In this document: positions 1-11,760 of the stretch, piece by piece | How the letters are laid out: the number at the start of each line of letters is the position of its first letter | Numbering within the stretch: the stretch's first letter is position 1 | Position numbers and translations under genes: made by a program | Source: Ailanthus altissimus | Taxonomy: Eukaryota > Streptophyta > Magnoliopsida > Sapindales > Simaroubaceae | DNA length: 64,000 nucleotides | Assembly: GCA_946807835.1 (NCBI GenBank) | Contig: OX327686.1 | Location: forward strand, 15,686,001-15,750,000 | Direction: 5' to 3' | The notes under the pieces: generated by a model | Database searches by the model: none | The model's input: only the letters and a program-made list of their open reading frames with translations | What the model was told of the DNA's origin: nothing

Positions 1-645
1 CACCCAACCACTTGTTTTCCTACTTCCTTCTTTTGAGCGTTTTTACTTGTTTCTCACCTAAATCGCCTCCCGTTTGAACCTATGTGTCACATTTTCCTTC
101 ACGCTCCTATTTAAGATTCAAAACACAAATAAGTAGCCAAATATTAATGGATTAAAGCAAAAATACCTATGTTAGAGTGCTAAAATACTATTGTTCTTAT
201 GCCATTATCACTTACTCTTAATGAATCTTAATTTATTACAAGTACTATAGGAATATAGGGAATTGGTAAATTAAGGTATACTTGCATGAATTTGGAAGAG
301 GCTTGGGAATACGTTAGTGTCTTGGTCAATAACAAGAACTAATGGAGTTAAATATTAAAGGATTAATTATTAGAAAGCATATTGAGGGATAATATTAACC
401 TTAGATTTTTTCTATATTGCTATCATCTAAATCTCTTTACATTGTATCAGTGCTTTTATATTTTCTAAATTCATTCTTAGACTTTTATTTTTTTGAATAA
501 TTATTAGAAAGACATAATTTTAGTACTTGGTTAAAAAGAAGAAATTATCCTTGTGGGTTCGACATGAAACTCTTTTGTCCCTTTATTACTTGCATACGAT
601 AGTGTATACTTATACTCAATTATAAGATATAAAAATATCGTATCA
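1..645 (+). mobile_element. 3' part of an Athila-like gypsy LTR (left end outside window)
   Basis: From about 200 to 640 the sequence matches, with scattered substitutions, the downstream part of the complete solo LTR at 46,159-47,593, including the closing stretch with 'tgggttcgaca' and 'gtgtatact'. It stops at ...TATCA (645) and gag coding starts at once, with no primer site or leader between. That suggests a solo LTR inserted inside gag rather than the element's own 5' LTR. The left half lies outside the window, so no target duplication can be checked. Confidence 0.6.
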
Positions 646-1660
646 ATATGAGGCATGGCAATGCTTTAAGAACATGTTGAGGAAGTATCCTCATCATGGA
701 CTCCCTAAATGGCTATTAGTCCAAGCATTCTACAATAGACTAGTAAGACATTTAAAGACTATTGTAGATGCCGCTGCTAGAAGAGATTTATTGAATAAGT
801 TTACAAATGAGGCTTAAGATCAATTGGACCAGATTATGTCAAATAATTACTAATGGCCAATTGAGAGGGTTACACCTAAGAAAGTTTATGGTGTGCAAGA
901 GATTAATGCATTCAATGCATTGGCTATGCAAATTAATATGTTGTCTAAGAAGTTTGATGCATTAAATATCGTCAAAACTCAACAAATGACTTGTGACTTC
1001 TATGGTGATAATCATATAAATGGGCGATGTATGGAATCAATGAGTTATATGGAAAATTTCAATGGATAACAACATAACCCACAATTAAATTTCTATAATC
1101 TGAGGTGGAGAGATTATCCAAACTTCTCTTGGAGTAATAACCAAGGGCAATCCTCTAAACTAGTGAATCCCCCAAGATTCTAACCATCGCAAGAGAAGAA
1201 GCCATCTTTGAAAGACATGTTTATGCTTTACATAAAGTCTAATGACGCCATAATGCAGAACTATTCAACAACCTTGAAATTTTTAGAGGTTCAATTAGGA
1301 CAACTTATTGCAGCAATTAACAAGCGACCTCAAGGAGCTCTACTAGGTGACACTAAAATAAAGCCACGAGGAAATGTAGAGTAATGCCAAGCTGACTCCT
1401 TGAGAAGCAATAAGGTCTTACATGATAACACATCCAAACCACCACCATCAAGCATGCCAAACAATAAGGAAAAGGAGAAGGTAGTACAACATGATGAAGT
1501 GCAGGCCTATAAACCATAATACTTTTTCCTTCAAGGCTTTAAAGGTGTAAACCAAATGCAAAAGTAGAAAATCAGCAACAAACCAATTTAGAAAATAGTG
1601 TAAAAACACAGAAAAATGTAGAACTAACTATAGAAAAAAGTTCAAAAACTAGTATATAAA
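646..1660 (+). pseudogene. Athila-like Ty3/gypsy gag remnant
   Basis: Conceptual translation with several stops gives typical Athila-group gag stretches: LRKYPHHGLPKWLLVQAFYN near 676-735, a WRDYPNFSWSNNQ-like stretch near 1,100-1,150, and a QLGQLIAAINKRPQGAL-like stretch near 1,295-1,345 before the low-complexity linker. Gag would package element RNA in a cytoplasmic particle. The N-terminal part is missing because an LTR abuts at 645. In-frame stops (e.g. near 815, 850, 1,068, 1,180 and 1,381) rule out a working protein. The same element continues into the protease relic to the right. Confidence 0.75.
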
Positions 1661-1661
1661 T

Positions 1662-2330
1662 GTGCAACAAAATTCTGAAGTGCAGACAAGTGTAAACTTA
1701 GTAGAAGGTACCAATAGCAATATGCAGAATCAGCCCATACAGTCTTTCAATTTGCCTCCATCATTCCCTCAGAGGTTGCAAAAGAAGAAGTTAGATAGCA
1801 ATTTTTCAAATTTCTTGAAAGTTTTAAGAAATTACATATTAATCTTTATTTTGCAGATGCACTTGAACAAAATACCTAGCTACATCAAGTTTATGAAGAA
1901 CATACTTTCAAAGAACAAGACATTTGAGGATTATGAGACTGTAGCATTGATAGAGGAGTGTAGCACTATCCTTTAAAAGAAGCTATCTCTTAAGCTCAAA
2001 GATCCCGAGAGCTTTACCCTACCGTGCTCAATTGGAAACTATAATTTTGGAAAAGCACTCTACAATCTAGGAGCAAGTATAAATCTCATGCCCCTCTCTT
2101 TCTATAACAAGTTAGGTTTGAGAAAAACAAGTCTATCAAGGTCACACTCTAACTTACTGATCGATCTTTCACTTATCCTAAAGGAGTCATAGAGGATGTA
2201 CTAGTAAAGAGGGGCAAATTCATTTTTCCTATTGATTTTATCATTTTGGACATGAAAGAAGCCAAAGAGATTCCCATCATCCTTGGGAGACCTTTCTTAG
2301 CCACTGAACGATTGTAATTAATGTACACAA
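1662..2330 (+). pseudogene. Athila-like gag-protease remnant with mutated active site
   Basis: An open stretch of 104 codons (1,662-1,976) carries the conserved linker (FPQRLQKKKLD, then SYIKFMKNILS). After a stop and a frame change the aspartic-protease fold follows, ending in [12 protein letters not shown] near 2,270-2,302. The catalytic motif, normally D-[TL]-G-A-S, reads NLGAS at 2,064-2,078 (AAT where GAT or GAC is expected), so the catalytic aspartate is lost. No RT, RNase H or integrase follows: coding similarity stops near 2,330 and 3' non-coding sequence starts. An inactive, internally deleted copy. Confidence 0.72.
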
Positions 2331-2399
2331 ATAAGAGTTGACCATAAGGGTACAAGATGACACTATAATATTTAAAGTCTTCAATGAGATCAAGTTGCC

Positions 2400-4560
2400 A
2401 ACTGAAAAAGAAGACTGTATAGCATAGGTGTGGTGCATCCAAATGCCAAGTAACAATTTATGCAGCTTAAAGACATGAAGACATTGAATCCTCACATCTA
2501 AAAGAAAGCATTGAAGCATAGAAGAAAAAGAAAAAATAGCAGCACTTTCATGAAAGATTCAAAGAGAATGGCAAAAGATACACTTCCTTGGTTTAAGATT
2601 AAAGTCTTTTAGGAGAAGTACAATGAGAATAAAGCAAAAGCTATTGCCTAAAACATTATTGCACGCTTATAGAAGCCAAAAGATAGGAATAACAAAAAGA
2701 ACAAATAAAAAGTTATTGCCTCCAATATTACCATTTATCCACTATAAGAATAGAGAAAGTCTCATTAACCCAACGACGTTAAATTAAACGCTTTTTGGGA
2801 GACAACCTAAGTAATTTTTATTTTTAGGTTTGCTTTAGTTTCAATTGTATTTACTTTATTTCTTGTTTTTAGGAATAAAATAACTTAACGAGCATTTAAA
2901 GAAGCAGCACGAGTAATTGCAAGTATTAGGAGCCAAAGAACACCATAGTCATACCAATAATTAATAACACTATAATGCTTAAATTTCACTTACAAGGGAA
3001 GTATCTTACTCTCAAGTTTTCTTTTTGGACATTGAGGACCATGTCAAATTTATGTTCGAGAGTGGGAAACATATAACTTGTGTTTATTTTTGCTACAAGA
3101 ATTAATTGGTTGCCATGTGTTAATTTTTTTTAAGTTAATTAGTTTTTCGTGTAGATTATGGTCATTAGTCCATGATAAAAAATAGAATATTGGCTGAATT
3201 TATTTTACATGTCCCTAGGAAATAATAGATGCTTGAGATAATTCTTATATTAAGAATCTTAAAGTGATTTTAACTTTATGTTTGATCACTTATTTTTTAG
3301 CACATTGAGATAAGTATGTATTAGTTGAATTATTACTTAGAGATACTCATGCTTAAGTAATACACTACAGTCTCAAGGATCAATACTCTAGAACTTGCTT
3401 GATTACTACTTGAGGCGAACTCCTAGAGAACATATAAATAGGGAAATAACATTAGGCCATGTTTGGACCAATTAAGCCTTTTCTAGCCTACCTTAGATGT
3501 ATATTTATCCCTAATTACCCTTTTGAGACTAAATACTCATTTTTTTTATGTTTAACCACATTACAAGCCTTAAGAATTTAAGTTCATTTATCCTAAATAT
3601 ACCCGTAATAGAATAAACCTTGAGTTTACTTAGAAATATTCTTAAAGGAATGTGAGAAAATGGTACTGAAGTGGAAAGCAATTAAGTTTTGAAGGTACTT
3701 ATCAATTTAAGTTTGAGGGTATCTAAAACAATCTTTAAATTCTTTATACCCCAAGATTAAGAAAAAGAATAAATTCTTTGAACAATAGTGATTAAAAGAA
3801 AGATGAAAATATCACAAGTTTGAGGGAGGAAATAAATTAAAGAGAAGAAGATCAAGAGGTCTAGGTAAACTCTAAATGTTCATGGTGTGACTTGAGCTTC
3901 ATATAGATCTTTATATCCTACCTTAACCCTAGCCTTACTTTACAAGATAATTAAAGTTCTAAATAGATCCCTAGACATGTGTCTTTCTATATCAGTAGAG
4001 AGTGGTATGAAAAGCAAGCTTATGGTAGTGTTATTATGAATTGAATTATGTTGAGACGTCCTCTTTATGTGCTATTTTACGTTTGAGTAAATCTAGGTGT
4101 TATTTGACTAATTGATTGCTTATTACATACACATACAAGTGATCAATTATAATAGATCCCTAGACATGTGTCTTTCTATATCAGTGGAGAGTGGTATAAA
4201 AAGCAAGCTTATGGTAGTGTTATTATGAATTGAATTATGTTGAGACATCCTCTTTATGTGCTATTTTACGTTTGAGTAAATCTAGATGTTTTTTGACTAA
4301 TTGATTGCTTATTATATACACATACAAGTGATCAATTATAAGAGAGAATGAAGAACTTGATGAAGGGAATGATGAATTATTGAAAGTTGTTTATTGAATT
4401 CTGAAAACACTTGTGCCATTTCAACACCTTTTTAAGACAATGATTTTGATCATCTAATCAACCTAGGGTTATTTTTAGTTTTGTGTTTTCATTTTATTTA
4501 GAGTCAAGAATAATTTTTGTGAGTGTTTATTTTGTTTTGCTTGAGGATGAACAAAGTCTT
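2400..4560 (+). mobile_element. 3' non-coding internal region of the gypsy element
   Basis: No reading frame of note. The stretch near 2,760-2,830 (gacgttaaat, then ttgggagacaacc) resembles the sequence that follows the integrase in Athila-group elements, which places this region downstream of pol although pol is absent. The rest is AT-rich and holds a 189-bp tandem duplication (3,963-4,340, listed separately). It ends at the polypurine tract and 3' LTR. Confidence 0.55.
3963..4340. repeat. 189-bp tandem duplication
   Basis: Two head-to-tail copies (3,963-4,151 and 4,152-4,340) differ at only a handful of positions by eye, for example gtagagagtgg versus gtggagagtgg. Lies in the non-coding 3' region of the gypsy element. 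Confidence 0.9.
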
Positions 4561-4575
4561 AAGTTTGAGAGTATT
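4561..4575 (+). other. Polypurine tract of gypsy element
   Basis: Purine-rich AAGTTTGAGAGTATT immediately before TGATAGG, the LTR start. This is where plus-strand DNA synthesis would be primed. The context (gatgaacaaagtcttaagtttgag) is typical of Athila-group elements. Confidence 0.55.
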
Positions 4576-5983
4576 TGATAGGAGATTATATAGTTTATTA
4601 TTTCTATCATCCTGAACTTAGGCTTTGCTCTAATTCAATAGTATTTGGCTATTTATTGGTGGCATTTGATTATATATAGTTTTACTAACCGAGGCGTATC
4701 TTTCTGGAGAGGTCAGCCATAAAACGGACACGAAACGGTGAAAAATGGTGGACCGGCTAACACTAAGCCAATGCCACTGCGCTTACGAGTGGACATCGCG
4801 GCGTCTATGGCAAAAATTTGGGCGTCATGGCTCCCACCACTAATGCCTTAGTACCTAATTATGTTTTACCAGATTGTGTTTTCCAGACTTTTAGCTCTGC
4901 GGTACTCAATCCCCAGCATAACGGCGCCCATGTGACATATGAAACCTCTTCTTAAAAATCCTATTTCAACTTGAATTTGAAGCCCCACATCCTAAGGTTA
5001 CGAGGACCTATAAAAATACCTTTTTGCATAGGCAAAAGGATAAAATATCATAGGAAAACTTAGGGCAAACAAAACACATCACAATTATAAGAGATCAAAG
5101 CAAATATTTAGAGATTAAAGATCAAAACTTACGCATCACACAAGAAAAAGAAAACCGTTCTATAGTGTGTTCTTGTTTAGTTTCTCATCTTCTTTATTCA
5201 TTATGATATTATCCATCATATTTTTCATTCATTACTTTGATACTCTTGGATTCATGATGAGCTAAAGTATTTTTTGATTTAAGGTTAGACTTTTGAACTT
5301 AATATATAGATAGATTATACTGACTCTTAGTTTATGAACTTAATAGAATAAATTGATTCATTCTATATTGTGTTTAATCCTTTCATTATATATGGCTAAT
5401 ATATTGACTGATCAAGGAACCCTAATGAACTTGAAAGAGAAATTTATATGTTTAGCCTAAGATAGTTTGATGCATGATCATAAGGTAACAACTATGAGTT
5501 CTATATAAGATAAAAATATACCTAGATGGCATATATAGTATTATTTAGACCTGTTCTTAATGAATTGCATTCTATTTGGATTACCATAGACATATAGGTA
5601 ATTGTTAGAGTGTAATATAGTAATTCAATCATTAACAGAGGCTTGTGATGAGATTAGAGTCTAGCCAATAATTTGTTATTAAGAGATTAACTAAGAGATT
5701 AATAAGTTTAATGAAATATTAGGGGTAAGTCAAAACCTTAGATTGCTTGTAATTGGTGAATTTAAAACCCTTGCTTGCTTTTTTATTAGGTTTAATTTAA
5801 TAAAATTAGGTTTAATTAGATACAATTCATATTTTGATTTGTCTGGATAAAAGTTAAAGTATGATTAATTTTAGTTCTTAATTGAGAGAATATATTAAAT
5901 AAGTCCTTGTGGGAATAATATTTGGACTTTATTCTTATATTACTTGATATGATATCGTGCACTTGTGTTTAGCTATTATTGCA
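4576..5983 (+). mobile_element. 3' LTR of Athila-like gypsy element
   Basis: Starts TGATAGG after the polypurine tract. It shares layout with the other 1.36-1.47-kb gypsy LTRs here: a GC-richer block near the start (about 4,690-4,930), a region with 'gaggcttgtgatgag' (near 5,637-5,652), then 'tccttgtgggaataat' and 'tcgtgcacttg' near the end. The end near 5,983 (..ttgca) is placed by length and similarity and could be off by about 20 bp. No target duplication could be assigned, because the partner LTR is outside the window. Confidence 0.65.
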
Positions 5984-6039
5984 TACATTAGCTACTGAAA
6001 TTATGAATGATGTTTTTTAGCAATAAACTATTGATAAAT

Positions 6040-6330
6040 TCAAAGGAATGTATAACTGGTTGCAATGAAAAAAGCAATTAAAAAGAATTGACTTCTATAG
6101 CCAAACATGAAATATTTGAACTTGTAATTTGGACACCTGAAAATGTATAACCCATAGATATAAATAGGTTTTATATGAAAAATAACAAAAATAATGAGGT
6201 CACTAGATACAAAATAAGACTTTTTGATCAAGGTTTTTTTGTAGAAACATAGTATTGATTATGATGAAACTTATTCCCTTATGATTGACATAATTATATT
6301 TGATTTTTAATAAGCTTGGCAATATCAAAA
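6040..6330 (+). pseudogene. Ty1/copia reverse transcriptase fragment
   Basis: On the + strand, translation with stops and a frame change gives the N-terminal copia RT block: an NEVTRY-K-RL--QGF-like stretch near 6,190-6,235, then an IDY-ET-S-like stretch near 6,254-6,285, then a short run to about 6,330. Its orientation is opposite to the copia A RT that starts at about 6,345, and the wording (NEVTRY versus the DGKVET type of copia B) indicates another copia lineage. A fragment only. Confidence 0.6.
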
Positions 6331-6344
6331 AAATTTGTATGCAG

Positions 6345-6690
6345 CTTATGAATTCCTTTAGGAAGCTCAACCAAGTCTTAGACTTGATTGTTATGTATAA
6401 AATCAATCTCATATTTCATGATGTTTTGCTATTCCTGAATCGATGTTCAACATCGCTCCTCTATAAGTCAAAGGATCCTTTTTTCTAATAAGAAAACATT
6501 AATGGCATCTTCAAGCGTTATACTATACCCAATAGATGGCCTCGAGATCCTTTCTGACCTATGGGAATGGTGTGTTAATTATATCTCACTCATTTGAACC
6601 TGAGGTTCTATCATCAATTCACCAACATGTTGATTGACTTCATTAAATTAAATCTTTCTATAATCTCCAAGATCTATCATAAACGAGCTT
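6345..6690 (-). pseudogene. Copia A: reverse transcriptase N-terminal remnant
   Basis: Minus-strand sequence parallels 18,310-18,660 of copia B: the linker with RSERISRPP-like residues and the start of the RT domain (..QVWDLVELP..). It stops abruptly near 6,345 where the oppositely oriented RT fragment begins, so the C-terminal RT, RNase H and 3' LTR of copia A are missing. Many stops. Inactive. Confidence 0.65.
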
Positions 6691-7480
6691 TTTAGGAAGG
6701 TAGCATAATGAAAATGAATGCATTTCATTCCTTAGGATAATAGAATTGATATCCTATAGAGTGCTTGGGATATCCAATGAACCAATACTTGTATCCCTTG
6801 GGAGCAAGTTTATCTTGTTGCGTAACCTTTACGTAAGTAGGACAACCCCAAATCTTAACATACTTAAAACTTAGTTTCCTCTAAATTTATATCTCATACG
6901 GAGTGGTAGGAACAGTCTTCGATGAAACTCTATTCAACAAGTGAGCAGCAATCTGTAGAGCATAACCCAAAGATATTCAAAAAGATTGGTAAAGCTCATC
7001 ATCGATCGAACTATATCTAGTTAAGTCTGATTACCTAGAAGACTATATTGAGCGAAAATTGTATTCTCCTTCAAATATTTAATGAATTCACTACTAATGT
7101 TTTCACTGCCTCAATCTAATTGAAGGCATTTAATAAACTTATTGGTTTCTTTTGCTACCTCTAGTCAAAACTCTTTGAACATTTGAAAGGTTTTTAACTT
7201 GTGTTTCACAAGAAACGAATACCCGTATCATGACAAATTATAGACAAAGATTACAAAGTATTGAAACCCACTTATAACAATGTGATCTATTGACCACATA
7301 TATCTTTATTTACTAGTTCCAATAAATCGTGGCCCGATATCCTACATTAACAAAAGGATATTTGGTTATCTTTTTTTAAATGCAAGATTCACAAACTAGA
7401 TAAGACTCTATGATAAGATCAGGTATCTAACCATCCTTAATTAGACGAGTTAGACATCTCATGCCTATATGATTTAATCG
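6690..7480 (-). pseudogene. Copia A: integrase remnant
   Basis: Parallel to the copia B integrase at 18,693-19,440, with the same order of blocks: the C-terminal part (WDCHAYVKVTQ-like counterpart near 6,840), the VSERRNQT region near 7,000, and the catalytic core near 7,100-7,330. Broken by stops and small indels. The enzyme would have inserted element DNA into the chromosome. Confidence 0.65.
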
Positions 7481-7880
7481 CATATGCCATAATTCAGTCT
7501 CATTCAAAGTTTATAAAATATTTCTCTTCTTATTTAGACATTTCTTGTTATATCTAAAATATAATGGACATTCATCAACTGATAGTCAATAAGCAAGACA
7601 TTATCTTTATCATATAAATATAAGGAACTATTCCTACTACGTACATGATAACTCTCCCTGTTTAGTATAGAAAGGGATATGATTTGCCTAATTATATTTG
7701 TTCCAAAATTACAATTATACAATAAAATAGTTCTTCTGGATAGAAGAGGTAGCTCAAAAGTTTCAATAGCTTCAACCTCTAGGAAATCTCCATTTCCCAT
7801 ACGAAACTATACCTTTCTATGCTGCAATTGTTTAGCTTCCTTCAAACCCTATAACATATTGTAGATGTGAGAATGGCAAG
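7480..7880 (-). pseudogene. Copia A: GAG-pre-integrase remnant
   Basis: The 88-codon open stretch 7,534-7,800 (minus) matches the copia B stretch at 19,417-19,758: both contain an -RQIISL- or -KQIISL- stretch, HSLYLYD-like or SSLYLYDK residues, and NVHYILDTTRNV-like endings. This domain lies between protease and integrase in copia polyproteins. Confidence 0.65.
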
Positions 7881-8781
7881 TGGAATCTAATACCTAACTA
7901 GTGCTAGTATCAAAAGTCAATGAAATGTCAATAATAGGTAAATATACACCTTAAGGGTTCTTCTTGACTGTGGTAAGGTACTTTGGACAATTACATTTCT
8001 AATGCCCATCCTCACCCAATGAAAACACTTTTCTTTGCCTTTACCTTTTTCTTGTGGCTTGGATATGTCACATTTTTGAGAACTTGAAAATGGAATTAGC
8101 TTTACTTTCTTCTTCCCTTTAGACTTCCTAGAAGTTTTTGGGCAAAAGATGAAGTACCTTGAACGTAGAGGGTTGGACCCCATTTGTCATGTTCTCCTGA
8201 GTTTTCTTTAGCATATTATGCACCTCAGCATAGGTGGGAATCAACTCTTACGTGTTAAAATTCATAATAAATTGCACAAATAATTTTGGAAATAACTAGA
8301 AAATCAAACTATTCCTCAAAATATTATTCAAAATTATGTTCATCATCTTTAGCCTTTCATTGTAATAAATCATCTTAAGCACATGAGGATTAATTGGACT
8401 ACCTTCTGCTAGTCTAGCCTAAAATAATGTCTTGTTGACCCGATACACCTTGACCTATGGTCTATCACCAAACAACTTCAGATGAAGCTTTATACTACTT
8501 GCACTATCCATGTGCACATGCTTCCTCTAAAGCTCGATAGACATAGAGACCAAGATGTATAATTTGACCTTTAAATCATCATCTCTCTAATTCTGATTAG
8601 TTTTTAATTCTTCTAAAGTAGCTCTATTAGAAACACCTGTAGGCATTTTCTGATCAATAACATACCCAAGCTTTTTTAAATCCAAAACTATTCTTAAATT
8701 CATCAACCAATCAAAATAATTCTCAGCACCTATCATTTGATGTGCATCCAATATATGTACCAATGGGTTGCTTATAGTCAT
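7880..8781 (-). pseudogene. Copia A: gag remnant
   Basis: The N-terminus is recognisable: the 64-codon stretch starting at 8,781 begins MTISNPLVHILDAHQMIGAE, followed by YFDWLMNLRIVL and LGYVIDQ, the usual start of copia gag. The C-terminal zinc knuckle near 8,000-8,040 reads CFHW-(x)4, with the second Cys replaced by Trp (copia B keeps CX2CX4HX4C). Several stops between. Dead. Confidence 0.7.
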
Positions 8782-9396
8782 TTTATCTTCAAAAGAACGA
8801 TGATAGATGTAAGTGGATCATTTCAAATTGTTAAAACACTTTAGATCATGGATATGACAACTTATATGTTTTCAATCTAAAATGCCCTTCTACTGCTTTA
8901 CATTTTCCATTTAATCTCTCAAACAGTAAAACAAAAGTTTAACTCTTTACACTTTATAGTGAAAGAAAACCCAATTAGAATTTACTGCAACCTCATACTT
9001 TTGTGATATTGGTCTTTTTAAACCTAAAAGATAGACAACTTTTATTAATTTCATCTCATGCAACTCTTGACACTGGTATTAAACATACCTTATCCTCACA
9101 CTTTAGTTATATTGAGCAATACAATCACTTATATTTGTCTCATCACATGTTTAATCGGTATAGTCCAAATTACTCTAACCAGTTCCTCACACATTAGTGA
9201 TATTAAAAATGACCGAGATAACCTGTCTAACACAATATTGATAAGATATACCATATATAATATTCTCCAATAATGAAATACATAATAATCTAACTTTGAG
9301 AGATTTTAAGCGTATTTACATCTCATGAGGATAAATTTCTCAAACACTCATTATTTTATCTAAATATATCTAACCCCCACCAGTAGGGCTTCCATT
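8782..9396 (-). mobile_element. Copia A: 5' leader, part 1
   Basis: No coding potential. Parallel to 24,640-25,185 of copia B, with shared stretches such as 'aaaatgccct' followed by 'ctactgctttacat' and 'atctcatgcaactc'. This is untranslated leader between 5' LTR and gag. It is interrupted at 9,397 by a solo LTR and resumes at 11,433. Confidence 0.55.
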
Positions 9397-11432
9397 TGTT
9401 AGGGTCAGTGCTTACGTGTCATCCCTGAATGTACATATACTTGTGTATTTATACAAGTATATATTCCTATTAAATCGCTAATACCCAATTATATGGTATT
9501 ATCCATGTAACATTACAAACATTGTAGATCTGAAAGAATTTGGATCAGATCTAAAGGGTTTAGATAAGGGCTCATAATTAGCCACCCTAAGATATATAAT
9601 TGCTAAATATTAGCACAGCTAAGTGTTAGCTAGTTATAATACTCAACAGATCCAAGAGTTGGAGCCTTGTCTGTAATGGGACATAAACTTGGGAATATAC
9701 TAGTAACTGCATAGTTGCAAGAGTTGCAATCGGGTGCCAGAAAATGCAAGTTGCACAAGTATGTTCTTGAATAATAGTCCTTGATCTATTTCTACCGATG
9801 CAGGTCTATCGGTGGATACCTTTTATATATAAATCAGCATATATCGTATCTGTCGGGTATAGATGGTCGTTTCTGATCGACCATGAGCTTGGAGCTCGTA
9901 TTGACATATGAGTATCCAGTTAGAACTGGATATAGGACAGACTCACGAGGGCCTCCGATAGACATTTAATGTAAGCCGTCAATGGAGGGTCCTCTCGAGT
10001 TGAGTAGTATACGTGGTCCTTTGACCTGAGTGCTACGGTGGGCTTGTAAGTGATCTATCATACTTCGGTTCCATATATGTCACAGACCTTTCATGGTGTG
10101 ACCGCTGGGTGTCGCTAGGTATGGTCCGATGCTTATGGAGTCCGGTGCATATAGATATAGGATCCGTCAGCTCCTATATGGAGTTTGATATCCAGATGCT
10201 TCGAGAATGTATCTTAGAAAGTCTTGTGGCCACAAGCAATCATCCCAGGAAAGAGTCCTGACAGGGTGGAACAATATGGCAAATGAGTTTGTGCATATTA
10301 TTCATTGAGATACAAGTCTGGAGATAGGACATGGATGAGCATAAGGGGATTTGACGGTGATAATCTATATCCCCACACATCCAGGATATCATGACGGAAG
10401 GACTATATGTATGCATTATAACCTCAGCTTGTATAGTTCAACGTGTTGATTTGTATATCCGTGACGTGTGCGTGGGGCATTGCTCACAGAATTATGGAAT
10501 AGTTCCATTTGATGAATCGGACGTAGGACCTAGGGAGTCCCGCAATATGGAGTGTACTCGTTGTGCACTGGGGCAGCATGCCGGATTAAATTATTTAATC
10601 CAACAATATTCAACACTTCCACGAGAATGCGTGTGTGTCTGTATTTAAGTGTTAAATACAATAATTAGTTAATAATTGTTATTTACTAATTGGATTAGGA
10701 CACGTAGCGTATTGTGGACCCTCAGTTGAGTTTACCTAAGTGTGAGATTTGGTGGGACCCACTAAAGGGTAAACTTGATAACTATTTATGAGGGGTAAAA
10801 TAGTCATAACACATTATGATTATTTAATTGTTAAATAATCATTCTCTCTCTCTCTCCTTTTATATTATATAATATATATTATTATATTATTATTATATTA
10901 TATTATATTTATATTATATTATATATATATAAAGAAGCAAAAGAAAGAAAGAGAAGGCCATTTCGGCCGAGGGAGGGAGAGGAGAAATGGAGAAGAAAGA
11001 AAAGAGAAAGAAGGAAGAAAGAAAGAAAGAAGAAAAAAAAAAGAAAAAGAGAAAAAATGAAATTGGAGTAATTATGAATTGCTCCAACTTCTCCATTTCT
11101 TATCTTTTTGGAGAAAAGGATGTAAATTCACTCCCGGCCATTTTGGGGATTAAGAGTTAATCCCAAGCTGAATATAAAGTTGTTGTTCTAGCTCACCAAG
11201 CCTACCGAGTTGGTGACTAGAACTGCATGCGAGTTGGTCTCCATGCGGACTCCAAGAAATACACGTGTATAACGTTACACGTTTGGTGAGTTCTCTAACT
11301 TTATAAATATATTAATGTGATTAATATATTTATTTATTGTGATTATTACAAAATTTATATTTTCGCTGCGTTAGGCAATAGACACAATTGCACATACATA
11401 CACCGACGTGCTTAGATCCTGCTGCGCCAACA
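9397..11432 (+). mobile_element. Solo copia LTR with perfect TSD
   Basis: Begins TGTTAGGGTCAG and ends CTGCTGCGCCAACA, flanked by identical CCATT at 9,392-9,396 and 11,433-11,437. 2,036 bp with no internal domain, so a solo LTR left by recombination between two LTRs. It has an AT-rich tract (about 10,864-10,935) and a purine-rich tract (about 10,940-11,060). Same family as the LTRs at 32,764 and 34,693. It lies in the leader of copia A, in opposite orientation. Confidence 0.92.
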
Positions 11433-11760
11433 CCATTATGGTTAACAACATAAACAGATGATTACTTTGATTAAGTAACAATATAATAGGCATGATATAA
11501 ATAATACATGCATTAAAAATAAAAGAGAAATGAAAAATATAAAAGCCCTAGCGTTTAAAATGTAAGCTACAGCATCGGGCTTCTGTGTAAGCCTTGGTAC
11601 CGCAGTACTACCATGCCATCATTGATATGCTAATTCCAATAACTAAAGCACCGCAGCGATACCATGCCACCACTAAAGCACTAATTTTACTACCTAGAGT
11701 GTCGCGACATCACCAAGCCAGGACCACGGTGCTCACCAAACAAAAACCTACCACCATAAC
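11433..11760 (-). mobile_element. Copia A: 5' leader, part 2
   Basis: Non-coding sequence between the solo LTR and copia B. It joins 27,708-27,842, where the leader ends at a tRNA-Met primer site. Contains three degenerate stretches of 'accgcag..taccatgcca' near 11,600-11,670. Confidence 0.45.

Noticed and set aside
1662..1976. 104-codon frame as a small gene
   Set aside because: It is part of the Athila-like gag-protease linker and continues after a stop in the same element.
10914..11096. 60-codon Phe/Ser-rich frame on minus
   Set aside because: It is the complement of a purine-rich low-complexity tract in a solo LTR.
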